Shown here: positions 42,226 to 50,618 of the stretch, in pieces
Numbering within the stretch: the stretch's first letter is position 1
Layout of the letters: every line of letters begins with the position of its first letter
DNA from: Paenibacillus daejeonensis DSM 15491
GTDB lineage: Bacteria; Bacillota; Bacilli; Paenibacillales; Paenibacillaceae
Reading direction: 5' to 3'
NCBI RefSeq assembly: GCF_000378385.1
Contig: NZ_KB899659.1
Coordinates: forward strand, 213,418 to 277,417
DNA length: 64,000 nucleotides
Program-made: the position numbers and the translations under genes
Notes under the pieces: generated by a model
Seen by the model: only the letters and a program-made list of their open reading frames with translations
What the model was told of the DNA's origin: nothing
Database searches by the model: none

Positions 42226-44310
42226 TTAAACCGAGCAGCTGATGCATTCCTCGACGGACAGACGGTTCGTCCGCGTATAATAAAGCGATTTGAGTCCCTT
42301 GCGAGCCGCGTACACATAGTAACGGGCCAGCTGCCGCGTCGTCACATCACTGTTCACGTGCAGAACAGTTGAGATGCCTTGGTCGATATGCTGCTGGATT
42401 TCGGCAATCAGGTCCATCACCTTGAATTGGTTCATCTGATAAGCCGACTTATAATAGAAGAAGTTCTCCGCGCTCATGTACGGCATCGGATAATACGTTG
42501 TCGAGTTGGCATACGTGCGAGTCTCGATCTGCTGCGTAATTGGCATGACGCTCGACGTTGCGTTCTGAACATACGAGATACTTTGCGTTGGCGCAATCGC
42601 GAGCCGATAAGCATGGTAGAGACCGTGTTCGGCCACATCAGCAGCAAGCTTGCTCCACTCGCTTGGCCCCGGCAGCTCCATGCCCTGGAACAATTCCTGT
42701 ACCCGGGCGGTAACAGGACGGAAATCTTCGCTCTCATACCGTGTGAAGTAACTGCCGTCCGCATAATCGGACAGCTCGAAGCCTGCAAAACGGATGCCGG
42801 TGTCGCGAGCGATATGCATACTCTTCTCCAGCGAATAGTAGTTCATCGCCATGAAGAAAGCTCGGGCGAACTCCTTGGCCTCTCCGCTCTCATAAGCAAT
42901 CCGGTTCTTGGTCAGATAACCATGAAGATTCATTGCGCCCAGACCGACGGAGTGCAGCTCACGATTCGCCTTGGCTACACCGGGTGCATTGGCGACCGTT
43001 GTCATATCACTGACAGCCGTCAGCGCCAGCATGCCTTCATGAACAGATTCACGGATTTGCTTGCCCTCCATGACATTGACAATATTGAGAGATGCCAGAT
43101 TGCAGCTGATGTCGCGGCGGATCACGTCATCAATACCGTAATCGTTAATTTCCGACGTCTCTTGCAACTGGAAGATTTCTGTACATAGATTGGACATTTT
43201 GACCGGTCCGATCTTGCCCAGCGCATGGCCCTTGTTGGCATTGCTGCGATTCATGATGTAGGGGTATCCGGACTCCAGCTGAACCATAGCGATCCGGGTC
43301 AGCATGTCGCGGGCGCTCATCACAGGCTTCTTGCGTACGCGGTCATCAGCCATCAGCGTGTCATACATCTCGTCCATGTCCATATCATCCATATGGATAC
43401 CATAGGCTTTGTAGACGCTGTATGGGGCGAACACATAGTGCATCTCATTGTTCTCTGCCAGCTTGTAGAAACGATCCGGAACGATCAAGCCGATCGACAG
43501 CGTCTTCAGCCGCGTCTTCTCATCAGCATTGATCTTCTTGCTGTCGAGGAACTCCAGGAGGTCCCAACCAAAGATATTGTAGTAGCCTGCTCCCGACCCT
43601 TTGCGTTGACCCATCTGGTCCGCGTAGGAGAATGCATCCTCCAGCAATTTAAGTACCGGCATGATGCCCTTGGCGGCATCCTCGACACCCTTGATGCTCT
43701 CGCCCCGTCCTCTCAGCTTGGACAAATTGACGGCAACGCCCCCACCAATCTTGGACAATTGAAGGCAAGTGCCCAGTACATAGTTAATCGAGTTCAGCGC
43801 GTCATCCATTTCCAGCAGGAAGCAAGAAACCATCTCGCCCCGCCGGCTCTTGCCGGCATTCAAGAAGGTCGGTGTGGCTGGCTGCAGGCGCTGCTCCATC
43901 ATCGAGATGGCAAGCGTACGGGCCGTTGCAGCGTTGCCTCTGCCCAGATGCAAGGCCACGGCTGCTACCCGATCGGCAAAATGCTCCAGATACTGGGAGC
44001 GATTATTGGATTTCACCGCGTAGTCTGTATAGAACTTGGAAGCGGCCATGTAGGATTGGAACCGGAAGGGATGGGCTGCCGTCAAGTCGAACACGCCGAT
44101 GACATCCTCCGCTGCGTAGGTTGCATAGAAATTCTCGTAATAATCATTCTCAATCATATAGTCCAGCTTAGTAGCTGTATCTGAGAAGTTGACGCTCTTG
44201 CGCGCGACCTCTTCCATAAATGCGTCGACTGCTTCGCGATCTTTGTCCAGTTGGAAAAATCCGCTGGCATCTCGCTTCATCAGCAGATTATTCAATTCAA
44301 TGTGCAGCAA
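42226..44310 (-). CDS. nrdE: Class Ib ribonucleotide reductase alpha subunit (NrdE)
   Basis: A 694-aa catalytic subunit. The active-site cysteines include the one in MVSCFLLEMDD and the second in SCNLASLNIVNVMEG. The C-terminal redox pair is CISC in the last residues (SVEECISCSV). The loop radical chain with YVQNATSSVMPITQQIETRTYANSTTYYPMPY is present. The class Ib N-terminus lacks the ATP cone of class Ia. Start TTG nine bases after GGAGG, overlapping the end of nrdI by 14 bases. Reduces ribonucleoside diphosphates with NrdF. No nrdH redoxin is next to it. Confidence 0.97.
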   Translation of the reverse strand: MLHIELNNLLMKRDASGFFQLDKDREAVDAFMEEVARKSVNFSDTATKLDYMIENDYYENFYATYAAEDVIGVFDLTAAHPFRFQSYMAASKFYTDYAVKSNNRSQYLEHFADRVAAVALHLGRGNAATARTLAISMMEQRLQPATPTFLNAGKSRRGEMVSCFLLEMDDALNSINYVLGTCLQLSKIGGGVAVNLSKLRGRGESIKGVEDAAKGIMPVLKLLEDAFSYADQMGQRKGSGAGYYNIFGWDLLEFLDSKKINADEKTRLKTLSIGLIVPDRFYKLAENNEMHYVFAPYSVYKAYGIHMDDMDMDEMYDTLMADDRVRKKPVMSARDMLTRIAMVQLESGYPYIMNRSNANKGHALGKIGPVKMSNLCTEIFQLQETSEINDYGIDDVIRRDISCNLASLNIVNVMEGKQIRESVHEGMLALTAVSDMTTVANAPGVAKANRELHSVGLGAMNLHGYLTKNRIAYESGEAKEFARAFFMAMNYYSLEKSMHIARDTGIRFAGFELSDYADGSYFTRYESEDFRPVTARVQELFQGMELPGPSEWSKLAADVAEHGLYHAYRLAIAPTQSISYVQNATSSVMPITQQIETRTYANSTTYYPMPYMSAENFFYYKSAYQMNQFKVMDLIAEIQQHIDQGISTVLHVNSDVTTRQLARYYVYAARKGLKSLYYTRTNRLSVEECISCSV

Positions 44311-44656
44311 AGCGTGTCACCTCCGATTCAAAGCTCAGGATGTCCTGGCGGGTACCTGACAGTTCAAACTTGCCGATGACCGGAACATGGTATTTCTCGG
44401 CGATCAGGTCGGCGCTGCGAGCAAAATTCGTGCCCCAATTCCGGTTGCCGCTGGCAGCAACTCCACGCATCATATGAAAGTTGCGCTTCAGGAACGCACT
44501 CACGCGATCCGGAATTTGCCCGAAACCTGTCGTATATGTAACCAGCATGAACGGCTCATCGACCGTCATCTGTTCCTCGATCTGGACTGCCGGCAAGTTC
44601 AAACGGTTAATAAACCGCTTGACATTTCCCGTCTTTGAATCATAGGCAATCAGCAT
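44297..44656 (-). CDS. nrdI: Flavodoxin-like NrdI, cluster-assembly partner of NrdF
   Basis: 119 aa starting MLIAYDSKTGNVKRFINRL, the NrdI FMN-binding opening. LVTYTTGFGQIPDRV and GVAASGNRNWGTNFARSADLI carry the later FMN loops. It supplies the oxidant that assembles the Mn(III)2-tyrosyl cofactor of NrdF. I use the ATG at 44656 (GAGGG nine bases before). First gene of nrdIEF; it overlaps nrdE by 14 bases. Two NrdR-like boxes overlap the promoter upstream. Confidence 0.93.
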   Translation of the reverse strand: MLIAYDSKTGNVKRFINRLNLPAVQIEEQMTVDEPFMLVTYTTGFGQIPDRVSAFLKRNFHMMRGVAASGNRNWGTNFARSADLIAEKYHVPVIGKFELSGTRQDILSFESEVTRFAAH

Positions 44657-44697
44657 GCTCTCCATCCCTCTCTCTTCATCCATATATGTACAATTCG

Positions 44698-44750
44698 TCA
44701 ATATGTAGTATTGGTTTAATTAATTTATAACAATATATAGACAAAGTCAA
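44698..44750 (-). promoter_or_regulatory. nrdIEF promoter with two NrdR-type boxes
   Basis: On the minus strand CTATATATTGT (44740-44730) and CTACATATTGA (44708-44698) match the NrdR box core CwAtATaTwGt. They are 32 bases apart, three helical turns, as known for tandem NrdR sites. A possible TTGACT (44750-44745) and TATAAA (44729-44724), 15 bases apart, bracket the upstream box, so NrdR would occlude polymerase. Confidence 0.72.
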
Positions 44751-44910
44751 TGAGGCCGAAACACAAATTGTTGGGGATATGTAAAAATGGGCGTAGCATA
44801 TCTGGGGGTGCATGTGCTCAAAATCACCATATATGGCGTCACACAAGGGATGCCGGGTTCTATGAAAAAATAGGTTTATAGATTTTCAGGCCCAAATATT
44901 TTTCGACGCT

Positions 44911-44935
44911 ATTTACGACAGGTTTTGTCATAAAT
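44911..44935. promoter_or_regulatory. Operator-like dyad upstream of the SDR gene
   Basis: ATTTACGACA and TGTCATAAAT are inverted copies with one mismatch and a five-base centre, about 58-82 bases before the start. A TTGTCA that could serve as -35 falls in its right arm. The rest of 44751-44983 shows no gene. Confidence 0.45.
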
Positions 44936-44992
44936 ATCAACTACACTAATACGTGAGCCACAAGAAAATCTCACCAACGGAGGATGATGGAA

Positions 44993-45904
44993 TTGAAACC
45001 ATTGAATAACAAGGTCGCATTGGTTGCTGGAGGGACGCGGGGCGCTGGCCGGGGCATCGCTGTTGAGCTGGGGGCGGCTGGGGCAACCGTCTATGTTACG
45101 GGCCGAACGACACGGAGTATGGTATCCGAATATAACCGGCCCGAGACGATTGAAGAAACGGCAGAGCTGGTAACGGCAGCAGGCGGCACCGGTATCGCTG
45201 TCCAGGTCGACCATCTGGTGCCGGAGCAGGTACAAGATCTAGTCGGTCGGATCGATCAGGAGCAAGGCAGGCTGGATATCCTCGTCAACGATATCTGGGG
45301 CGGTGAGAATCTGGTGGAATGGAACATCCCGGTATGGGAGCATTCCTTGGCGTCCGGTTTGCGGATGCTACGATTGGCCGTCGACACCCATCTAATTACG
45401 AGCCACTACGCCCTGCCCCTGCTCATCCGCCGTCCTGGCGGACTGCTGGTGGAGATGACGGATGGGACGGCAGAATACAATCAGGCTAACTACCGGTTGT
45501 CGCTTTTCTACGACCTGGCCAAAACCTCCGTCACCCGTATGGCTTGGGGACTCTCCAAAGAGCTCGAACCGCATGGTTGCACGGCCGTTTCGTTAACCCC
45601 TGGCTGGATGCGTTCGGAGATTATGCTGGATCACTTCGGCGTGACTGAGCAAACCTGGCGGGAGGCCTGCCAGCAGGAACCTCACTTCGTGATTTCTGAG
45701 ACCCCACGCTTTGTAGGACGGGCTGTCAGCGCGCTGGCAGCCGACCCTGAGGTGCATAGATGGCAGGGGCAGTCGCTCTCCAGCAGTGGTCTTGCGGGGG
45801 TGTATGGCTTTGACGACATTGACGGGTCCCGGCCGGACTGCTGGCGATATATCCGCGAGGTTCAAGAAGCCGGCAAGCCGGCAGATGCGACAGGATACCG
45901 GTAA
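44993..45904 (+). CDS. Short-chain dehydrogenase/reductase (SDR)
   Basis: About 303 aa of the classical SDR fold. Cofactor motif VALVAGGTRGAGRGIAVELG (a TGxxxGxG variant). Asn of ILVNDIWGGE replaces the usual NNAG. The catalytic Tyr/Lys are in FYDLAKTSVTRMAWGL (Y-x-x-x-K). The long C-terminal part is typical of the RhlG-like 'SDR family oxidoreductases' of Paenibacillus. The TTG at 44993 is nine bases after GGAGG and gives the expected MKPLNNK; the ATGs at 44984 and 44987 are too close to the ribosome site. Substrate unknown. Convergent with the aminopeptidase gene. Confidence 0.9.
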   Translation: MKPLNNKVALVAGGTRGAGRGIAVELGAAGATVYVTGRTTRSMVSEYNRPETIEETAELVTAAGGTGIAVQVDHLVPEQVQDLVGRIDQEQGRLDILVNDIWGGENLVEWNIPVWEHSLASGLRMLRLAVDTHLITSHYALPLLIRRPGGLLVEMTDGTAEYNQANYRLSLFYDLAKTSVTRMAWGLSKELEPHGCTAVSLTPGWMRSEIMLDHFGVTEQTWREACQQEPHFVISETPRFVGRAVSALAADPEVHRWQGQSLSSSGLAGVYGFDDIDGSRPDCWRYIREVQEAGKPADATGYR

Positions 45905-45937
45905 AGGAAGTTAGTGAGTGGAACATTGGCATAGCAA

Positions 45938-45964
45938 AGAGGCGTACACCACTCGTACGCCTCT
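45938..45964. terminator. Bidirectional terminator between the SDR and aminopeptidase genes
   Basis: The perfect ten-base arms AGAGGCGTAC and GTACGCCTCT with a seven-base loop lie between convergent stops. It has AAAG on the left and TATTTG on the right. Confidence 0.82.
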
Positions 45965-45987
45965 ATTTGTCTGTTGAAGAAAGCGGG

Positions 45988-47226
45988 TCAGGCTTCTGCC
46001 CAGTTGCCATTTCGGAAGATTGGCTCAGACGAGCCATCCGGCAGAATGCCGTCAATGCTCAGAGAAGCCGAACCGATCATGAAGTCGACGTGAATAAGCG
46101 AACGATTGGCTCCGGCTGCGTCCAACTCCTCCGGTCCCATCGTTGTCCCCCCCTCCAGATTGACAGGATAAGCCTGTCCAAGCGCCAGATGGCACGAGGC
46201 ATTCTCGTCGAATAGCGTATTGAAGAACACGACGCCTGAATTACTGATCGGCGAATCATCGGGTACCAGTGCAACTTCACCGATCCGACTGGCTCCCTCA
46301 TCTGCAGCAATCAATTGAGCCAATATTTCATAGCCCTGCTCCGCCTGGAAGTCTACCACTTTGCCGTCCTTGAACGTTAAGGCAAAATTGTTGATGAGCT
46401 GGCCGTTGTAGTTGAGCGGCTTGGTGCTGCGGACGGTTCCGTTCACTTTGTCCCTGTGCGGCATGGTGAATACTTCTTCGGTCGGCATGTTCGGATTGAA
46501 GTCGTCGCCCTTCGCATTCGCCTTGGCACCGCCCAGCCAGATGTGACCCTCTGGCAAATCGATGGTCAGATCTGTCCCTTCACCTTGATATCGCAGCTGC
46601 TTGTAGCGCTTGGCATTGAGCAGATCGACCCGGTCCTTCAGACGACGATTATGCTTCTTCCAGGCTGCTACAGGGTTGCCTGCATCCAGACGGGTAGCCT
46701 CGATAATACGCTGCCACAGCTGCTGCTCTGCCTCCTGAACGGGTAAATCCGGATAAACCTTGGCTGCCCATTCCGGTGTCGCATAAGAGATCAGCGTCCA
46801 GGAATTGGCGTGATTCATCAGCTTGCTGCGGTACTTCTGCAGGGCTTGCGAAGCCGCCTTGATCGTCTCGCCAACTCTGCGGGGGTCAATGTCTCCCGTG
46901 AGCAGATCAGGGTTCGGCGCATAGATCGTCACGAACGCTGCTCCATTCTCCGCATATTCCTCCCACGCATTGGCACGCCACATCGGGTATTCCGAGAGCG
47001 ATTCCTCCGGCGCATGCTTATACTTGACCAGCGAGAGCTCCTCGTCATTATATTCCACATGGACATTGTGAGCACCAGCCTCATACGCAGCAACTGCAAT
47101 CTGCCGGGCCAGCCGCGCTGCCCCGATCGGCGCCATGACCACAACGGTCTGCCCCGGCTGCACATTGACGCCAATCATCGCGATCAGCTCAGCATAGTCC
47201 ATAATTTGTTTGTCTGTTGGTAACAA
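45988..47226 (-). CDS. M29 family metallo-aminopeptidase (AmpS/thermophilic aminopeptidase T type)
   Basis: A 412-aa two-metal aminopeptidase that removes N-terminal residues from peptides. Family landmarks: IGVNVQPGQTVVVMAPIGAARLARQIAVAAYEAGAHNVHVEYNDEEL in the first third. Metal/catalytic region GHIWLGGAKANAKGDDFNPNMPTEEVFTMPHRDKVNG. Then NSGVVFFNTLFDENASCHLALGQAY and LIHVDFMIGS with the last metal ligands. The TTG at 47226 is nine bases after GGAGG and lies after the predicted transcription start; ATG codons upstream at 47232/47235 sit too close to the ribosome site. Likely monocistronic. Confidence 0.92.
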   Translation of the reverse strand: MLPTDKQIMDYAELIAMIGVNVQPGQTVVVMAPIGAARLARQIAVAAYEAGAHNVHVEYNDEELSLVKYKHAPEESLSEYPMWRANAWEEYAENGAAFVTIYAPNPDLLTGDIDPRRVGETIKAASQALQKYRSKLMNHANSWTLISYATPEWAAKVYPDLPVQEAEQQLWQRIIEATRLDAGNPVAAWKKHNRRLKDRVDLLNAKRYKQLRYQGEGTDLTIDLPEGHIWLGGAKANAKGDDFNPNMPTEEVFTMPHRDKVNGTVRSTKPLNYNGQLINNFALTFKDGKVVDFQAEQGYEILAQLIAADEGASRIGEVALVPDDSPISNSGVVFFNTLFDENASCHLALGQAYPVNLEGGTTMGPEELDAAGANRSLIHVDFMIGSASLSIDGILPDGSSEPIFRNGNWAEA

Positions 47227-47266
47227 TTCCATCATCCTCCTTCGAAAGTCCGACAAGTCATCTTCC

Positions 47267-47296
47267 ATTATAGGCTTTTCTTGGCGTCAAACTCAA
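47267..47296 (-). promoter_or_regulatory. Sigma-A promoter of the aminopeptidase gene
   Basis: On the minus strand TTGAGT (47296-47291), an 18-base spacer and a perfect TATAAT (47272-47267). Transcription from about 47260 would start inside the long form of the ORF, which argues for the shorter start near 47226. Confidence 0.65.
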
Positions 47297-47349
47297 ATCG
47301 GAACTCCCGTGGAACTGAACCACAAATGCGCCTGACAATTGGTAATGGA

Positions 47350-47556
47350 CAGCAAAAACCGCCACGCTTCGACCTGAGTCGTAACGTGGCGGCCCCTGTG
47401 CCGTCCTCCGGGGACGGCGCCGGTACCCGTGGCGCTAGTCTTACTGTGATCCGCATCCCGCGCCTCTGCCGAGCCCTGAACTCTAGAGCACTGCAGATCG
47501 GGTAAGGGACGCGTTCAACATGTGATTAGAAATGTTGACGCACCTCCTTTCCTGAT
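47350..47556 (-). ncRNA. Candidate structured small RNA with own promoter and terminator
   Basis: The minus strand has an extended -10 (TGC-TATAGT, 47571-47563), a GC-rich stretch with three hairpins and an intrinsic terminator at the end. The hairpins are GCGTCAACAT/ATGTTGAACGC at about 47540-47510, GCGCC/GGCGC, and GCCGTCC/GGACGGC. The transcript would begin near 47556 with GAAAGGAGGTG, a perfect complement of the 16S 3' end, followed by no canonical start codon at the right spacing. I do not recognise a known RNA family or riboswitch. The aminopeptidase downstream has its own promoter, so it looks free-standing. It fills most of the 385-base gap. Confidence 0.5.
47354..47392 (-). terminator. 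Rho-independent terminator of the candidate RNA
   Basis: CCGCCACG and CGTGGCGG pair perfectly with an inner CGAC/GTCG stem. On the minus strand five T residues follow (TTTTTGCTG). Confidence 0.88.
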
Positions 47557-47653
47557 ACCAAAACTATAGCATATGTCCGGCAGATGCGCCACCCCAAATT
47601 CGGAATGTTCAGAAAACATGTACAATTAAGCTTGTCCATTCATTAATTACAAA

Positions 47654-48436
47654 TCACGGCACGGACAGCCATGCCCGGTCGCGTTGACGTTCAATATGAA
47701 CAGGCGTCTCAAAGAATGCGGATAGCGTCGCTGTCTGCAGCAGCTCGGAAGAGCGGCCCTGGGCAAAGACGTCGCCGCGCCGGACCATAAGCGTATGTGA
47801 AAAGATGGGCAGAATCTCCTCAATGTGATGAGTCACCAGCAGCAGCGTTGGCGCATCCGGTCGGCTGGCAATATCCGTGATGCCAGCCAGCAGGCTCTCA
47901 CGGGCAAGGAAATCCAACCCATTGCAGGCTTCATCCAGAATAAGAAGTTTGGGCGAAGCCATAAGCGCACGGGCAATCAGCAGCTTCTGCTTCTCGCCCT
48001 GTGAGCACGTCTGGTAGGTCCGCCCGACAAGATGTGCACACCCCAGCTGATCCATCAGCTCATGTGCCCGCTGAAGATCGGCCTCCTCCACCTCATCATA
48101 GAGGCCAATCGTTGCATATTTGCCGCTCAAGACAATATGCTCGGCCCGGCTCGTTGGATACAGACGCTCCTGCAAGGAGGAGCTAACCCAGCCAATTGAC
48201 TTGCGCAGTTCCCGCAAATCAATCGTACCGAATGGGCTTCCAAGTACGCTAACCGTTCCCGAGGTGGGCCAGATATATCCATTAATGAGGTTAAGGATCG
48301 TCGTTTTGCCAGATCCGTTCAGCCCCATGACTGCCCAATGCTCGCCTTTCTGCACCTGCCAATCCACATGACGCACGATCGGCTTGCCGTCTCTCTCCCA
48401 ACTTACATCCTGCAAATCAATAACCGATTCCCTCAC
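47654..48436 (-). CDS. ABC transporter ATP-binding protein, YlmA type
   Basis: A 260-aa stand-alone ABC ATPase. Walker A MGLNGSGKTTILNLI, Q-loop IGWVSSSLQERL, Walker B KLLILDEACNGLDF, switch His in LLLVTHHIEEILP. The signature is the unusual TCSQGEKQKLLIARAL rather than LSGGQ, which marks the YlmA/ModF-like branch. It lacks the TOBE domain of a true ModC. The GTG start has GAGGG upstream and follows the NTR-like gene by 18 bases. It could energise ModB in place of ModC, but that is only context-based. Confidence 0.9.
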   Translation of the reverse strand: MRESVIDLQDVSWERDGKPIVRHVDWQVQKGEHWAVMGLNGSGKTTILNLINGYIWPTSGTVSVLGSPFGTIDLRELRKSIGWVSSSLQERLYPTSRAEHIVLSGKYATIGLYDEVEEADLQRAHELMDQLGCAHLVGRTYQTCSQGEKQKLLIARALMASPKLLILDEACNGLDFLARESLLAGITDIASRPDAPTLLLVTHHIEEILPIFSHTLMVRRGDVFAQGRSSELLQTATLSAFFETPVHIERQRDRAWLSVP

Positions 48437-48454
48437 TTCATTCCCTCACTTTCC

Positions 48455-49012
48455 CTACCCTCGCAGCCGGCGTAAGATCATCAGTACTCCGATTAACACC
48501 AGCAGTAAACCTCCGATCGCCGATCCCCAGACAATAATGGGCTGCCAATCACTGAAGCGGCTCTGCAGGTCGACCTCGATTGTGGGCACCTGCCCCTCAC
48601 CGAGCATCGCCAGATCTTCGGCAGCACTTGCTGTGTTCACCGCCACCGAACGCCCGCAATTGCTGACCTCCAGATTCTCGCCCGACTTATAAGCATAGAG
48701 CAGATAGCTCTCGCCGTCCACGAAGTTAAACATGCAGCTTGACCAGCTGGTATAAACAATTACCTGGGTCGCGTCGACACCCTTCCAGGCTTTGTCGACC
48801 TCCAAGATCACTGCATCGTAGCCCATGTCTCTTCGCGGCTGCTTGGCGATATCCAGCACTGTCCCAGTGAAGACGGCATCCGCATCCTCCAGCGCTGCTC
48901 CCGCATTCTCCGGGACCATACAATCACAAGCCATTGCGCGTGCAGGCTGGAGTACCCATAATGCCGGAAGCAGGAGCAAAAGCACTGCCAGCGTCGTCCA
49001 AATACGCATCAT
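48455..49012 (-). CDS. TIMP/netrin (NTR)-like surface protein with C-terminal membrane anchor
   Basis: A 185-aa exported protein. Signal peptide at 1-26 ending PARAMA, then ACDCMVPENAGAALEDADAVFTGTVLDIAKQPR. This is the opening of the bacterial TIMP-like/NTR fold, where a Cys pair near the mature N-terminus is the mark. Further cysteines occur at SSCMFNF and VSNCGRS. A C-terminal helix (IIVWGSAIGGLLLVLIGVLMIL) with a basic tail anchors it to the membrane. Eukaryotic TIMPs inhibit metalloproteinases; in bacteria the function is unknown. It sits between modB and the YlmA ATPase, which may or may not be meaningful. Confidence 0.78.
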   Translation of the reverse strand: MMRIWTTLAVLLLLLPALWVLQPARAMACDCMVPENAGAALEDADAVFTGTVLDIAKQPRRDMGYDAVILEVDKAWKGVDATQVIVYTSWSSCMFNFVDGESYLLYAYKSGENLEVSNCGRSVAVNTASAAEDLAMLGEGQVPTIEVDLQSRFSDWQPIIVWGSAIGGLLLVLIGVLMILRRLRG

Positions 49013-49086
49013 TCTCACCCCCATCAACTACACCACTTCCGGCATTGTAGCATGAGAAGCGCCAGAAGTATATTCCAATGGCCCCT

Positions 49087-49761
49087 CTAACGACGGGAAG
49101 AACGAGCAAGCTGCGGGGTGAGCAGCAGCAGGCCAAATGAGATTATAATGATAGAAACCGTCCAGACCCATGCCATGGAATAATGGCCTGAATCCACAGC
49201 AACATAGATGGCCGTAGGCAGCGTCTGGGTTTTGCCAGGTATATTCCCTGCAATCATCAGGGTTGCACCGAACTCCCCCAATGCTCTGGCAAAGCCAAGA
49301 ATATATGCCGTCAGCAGCGAACGCCAGGCCAGGGGCAGCGAAATATAACGGAACACCTGCCAGCCCCCTGCTCCCATCGAACGCGCCGCATCCTCCAAAT
49401 GCCGGTCTACAGATAGAAAGCCCGTCTTCATCGTCTGATACACAAGTGGGAAGGCAACAACGACGGCAGCAATCACTGCTGCCCACCAGGAGAAAATAAT
49501 CGGTGCCGACCATAACCATTCAGACGCTTGGCCAATCCAGCTGTTTCTGCCCAGCGCGACCAACAGCAGAAAACCGACAACCGTTGGCGGCAGCACCAGA
49601 GGCAGCAGGAACAATGTTTCGACGACAATGCGTCCGCGGAAGCGTGCCCGACTCATCCACCATGCGGCTGCAATGCCAAGAGCCAGCGTCAATACGCTGG
49701 CCAGCAAGGCGACTTGCAGAGATAATCTTATCGGCGTCCAGAAGGCAGTCCAGTCCATCAT
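49087..49761 (-). CDS. modB: Molybdate ABC transporter permease ModB
   Basis: A 224-aa permease with about five helices. It starts DWTAFWTPIRLSLQVALLASVLTLALGIAAAWWMSR. The ATPase-docking EAA loop is EDAARSMGAGGWQVFRYISLPLAWRSL, and GFARALGEFGATLMIAGNIPGKTQTLPTAIY is the ModB/CysT hallmark. The start overlaps the modA stop by ATGA, so the two are coupled. Imports molybdate with ModA. No ModC with a TOBE domain lies nearby. Confidence 0.95.
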   Translation of the reverse strand: MMDWTAFWTPIRLSLQVALLASVLTLALGIAAAWWMSRARFRGRIVVETLFLLPLVLPPTVVGFLLLVALGRNSWIGQASEWLWSAPIIFSWWAAVIAAVVVAFPLVYQTMKTGFLSVDRHLEDAARSMGAGGWQVFRYISLPLAWRSLLTAYILGFARALGEFGATLMIAGNIPGKTQTLPTAIYVAVDSGHYSMAWVWTVSIIIISFGLLLLTPQLARSSRR

Positions 49762-50597
49762 GAAGCGGTGCCGAAGCCGTATTGTTCAAAAATAACGTTC
49801 GCGTCCTCTGTCTGTAAATACTCGTAGAGGCGCTCAGCCTGCTCGGGGTAATTACTCTCGGCGATGATGCCAATGGGATAAATGACATCCGGATAGCTTC
49901 CCTCCGGGGCCGCGAAGGCAATATCGACTTGATCAGAGGACAACGCGTCGGTACGATAAACAAACCCTGCATCCGCATTCCCAGTCTCCACATACTGCAG
50001 TACGCTTCGGACGTCTTTGGCTTGGACGAGCTTGGCTTCCAATGCTGCCCAGAGTCCGGCTGTATCCAGTGCCGCTTTGGCATATTCCCCTGCAGGAACG
50101 CTCTCTGGAATGCCTATGGCGATATGTCTTACCGAATCTTGCGTCAGATCCTCGAGTGCCTTTACATTGTCTTGTCCTGCTGGGACGACAACGACCAGTT
50201 CATTGCGCAGTAGATCCACGTGCTGCTCAGCTGCAATCATTCCGTTCTCGACCAATTGATCAATATGTTTAGGCGCAGCAGAGAGGAATAGATCCGTTGG
50301 AGCCCCCTGCTCAATCTGTTGCTGTAGCGCGCCGGATGCTGCAAAATTAAATAGAAGCTTGATGTCCTGGTGTTCCGATTCAAACTCGGTTTGCAGCTCG
50401 GTTAAGGCATCCTTCAAGCTGGCAGCCGCAGATATGGTTAGCTCCACTGTTGGCTTCAGCGGTATGTCTCCATTCGTATTCACATTCGTGCCCGCTCCAC
50501 TATGGGACGTATCAGTGCCACACCCCGCGAGAAATAAGGTCATTGCCAGTGTCAATCCCATTACCCGTGTGCCGTACCCCTTTTTCGTTGCTTTCAA
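49758..50597 (-). CDS. modA: Molybdate-binding lipoprotein ModA
   Basis: A 279-aa molybdate-binding protein. The lipoprotein signal has LAGC (Cys at about 26), then ELTISAAASLKDALTELQTEFESEHQDIKLLFNFAASGALQQQIEQGAPTDLFLSA. This is the classic ModA start, with the Ser-binding motif and the GAPxDLFxSA stretch. The later DAGFVYRTDAL and YPIGIIAESNYPEQAERLYEYLQ are also family-typical. First gene of modAB. Its upstream region contains four TATAACT boxes shared with a divergent regulator. Confidence 0.96.
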   Translation of the reverse strand: MKATKKGYGTRVMGLTLAMTLFLAGCGTDTSHSGAGTNVNTNGDIPLKPTVELTISAAASLKDALTELQTEFESEHQDIKLLFNFAASGALQQQIEQGAPTDLFLSAAPKHIDQLVENGMIAAEQHVDLLRNELVVVVPAGQDNVKALEDLTQDSVRHIAIGIPESVPAGEYAKAALDTAGLWAALEAKLVQAKDVRSVLQYVETGNADAGFVYRTDALSSDQVDIAFAAPEGSYPDVIYPIGIIAESNYPEQAERLYEYLQTEDANVIFEQYGFGTAS

Positions 50598-50618
50598 GCG
50601 ATCACTTGCCTTTCTGAA

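Noticed and set aside
47268-47505. 62- and 74-codon ORFs in the structured-RNA region
   Set aside because: No ribosome site; they run through the promoter and terminator hairpins.
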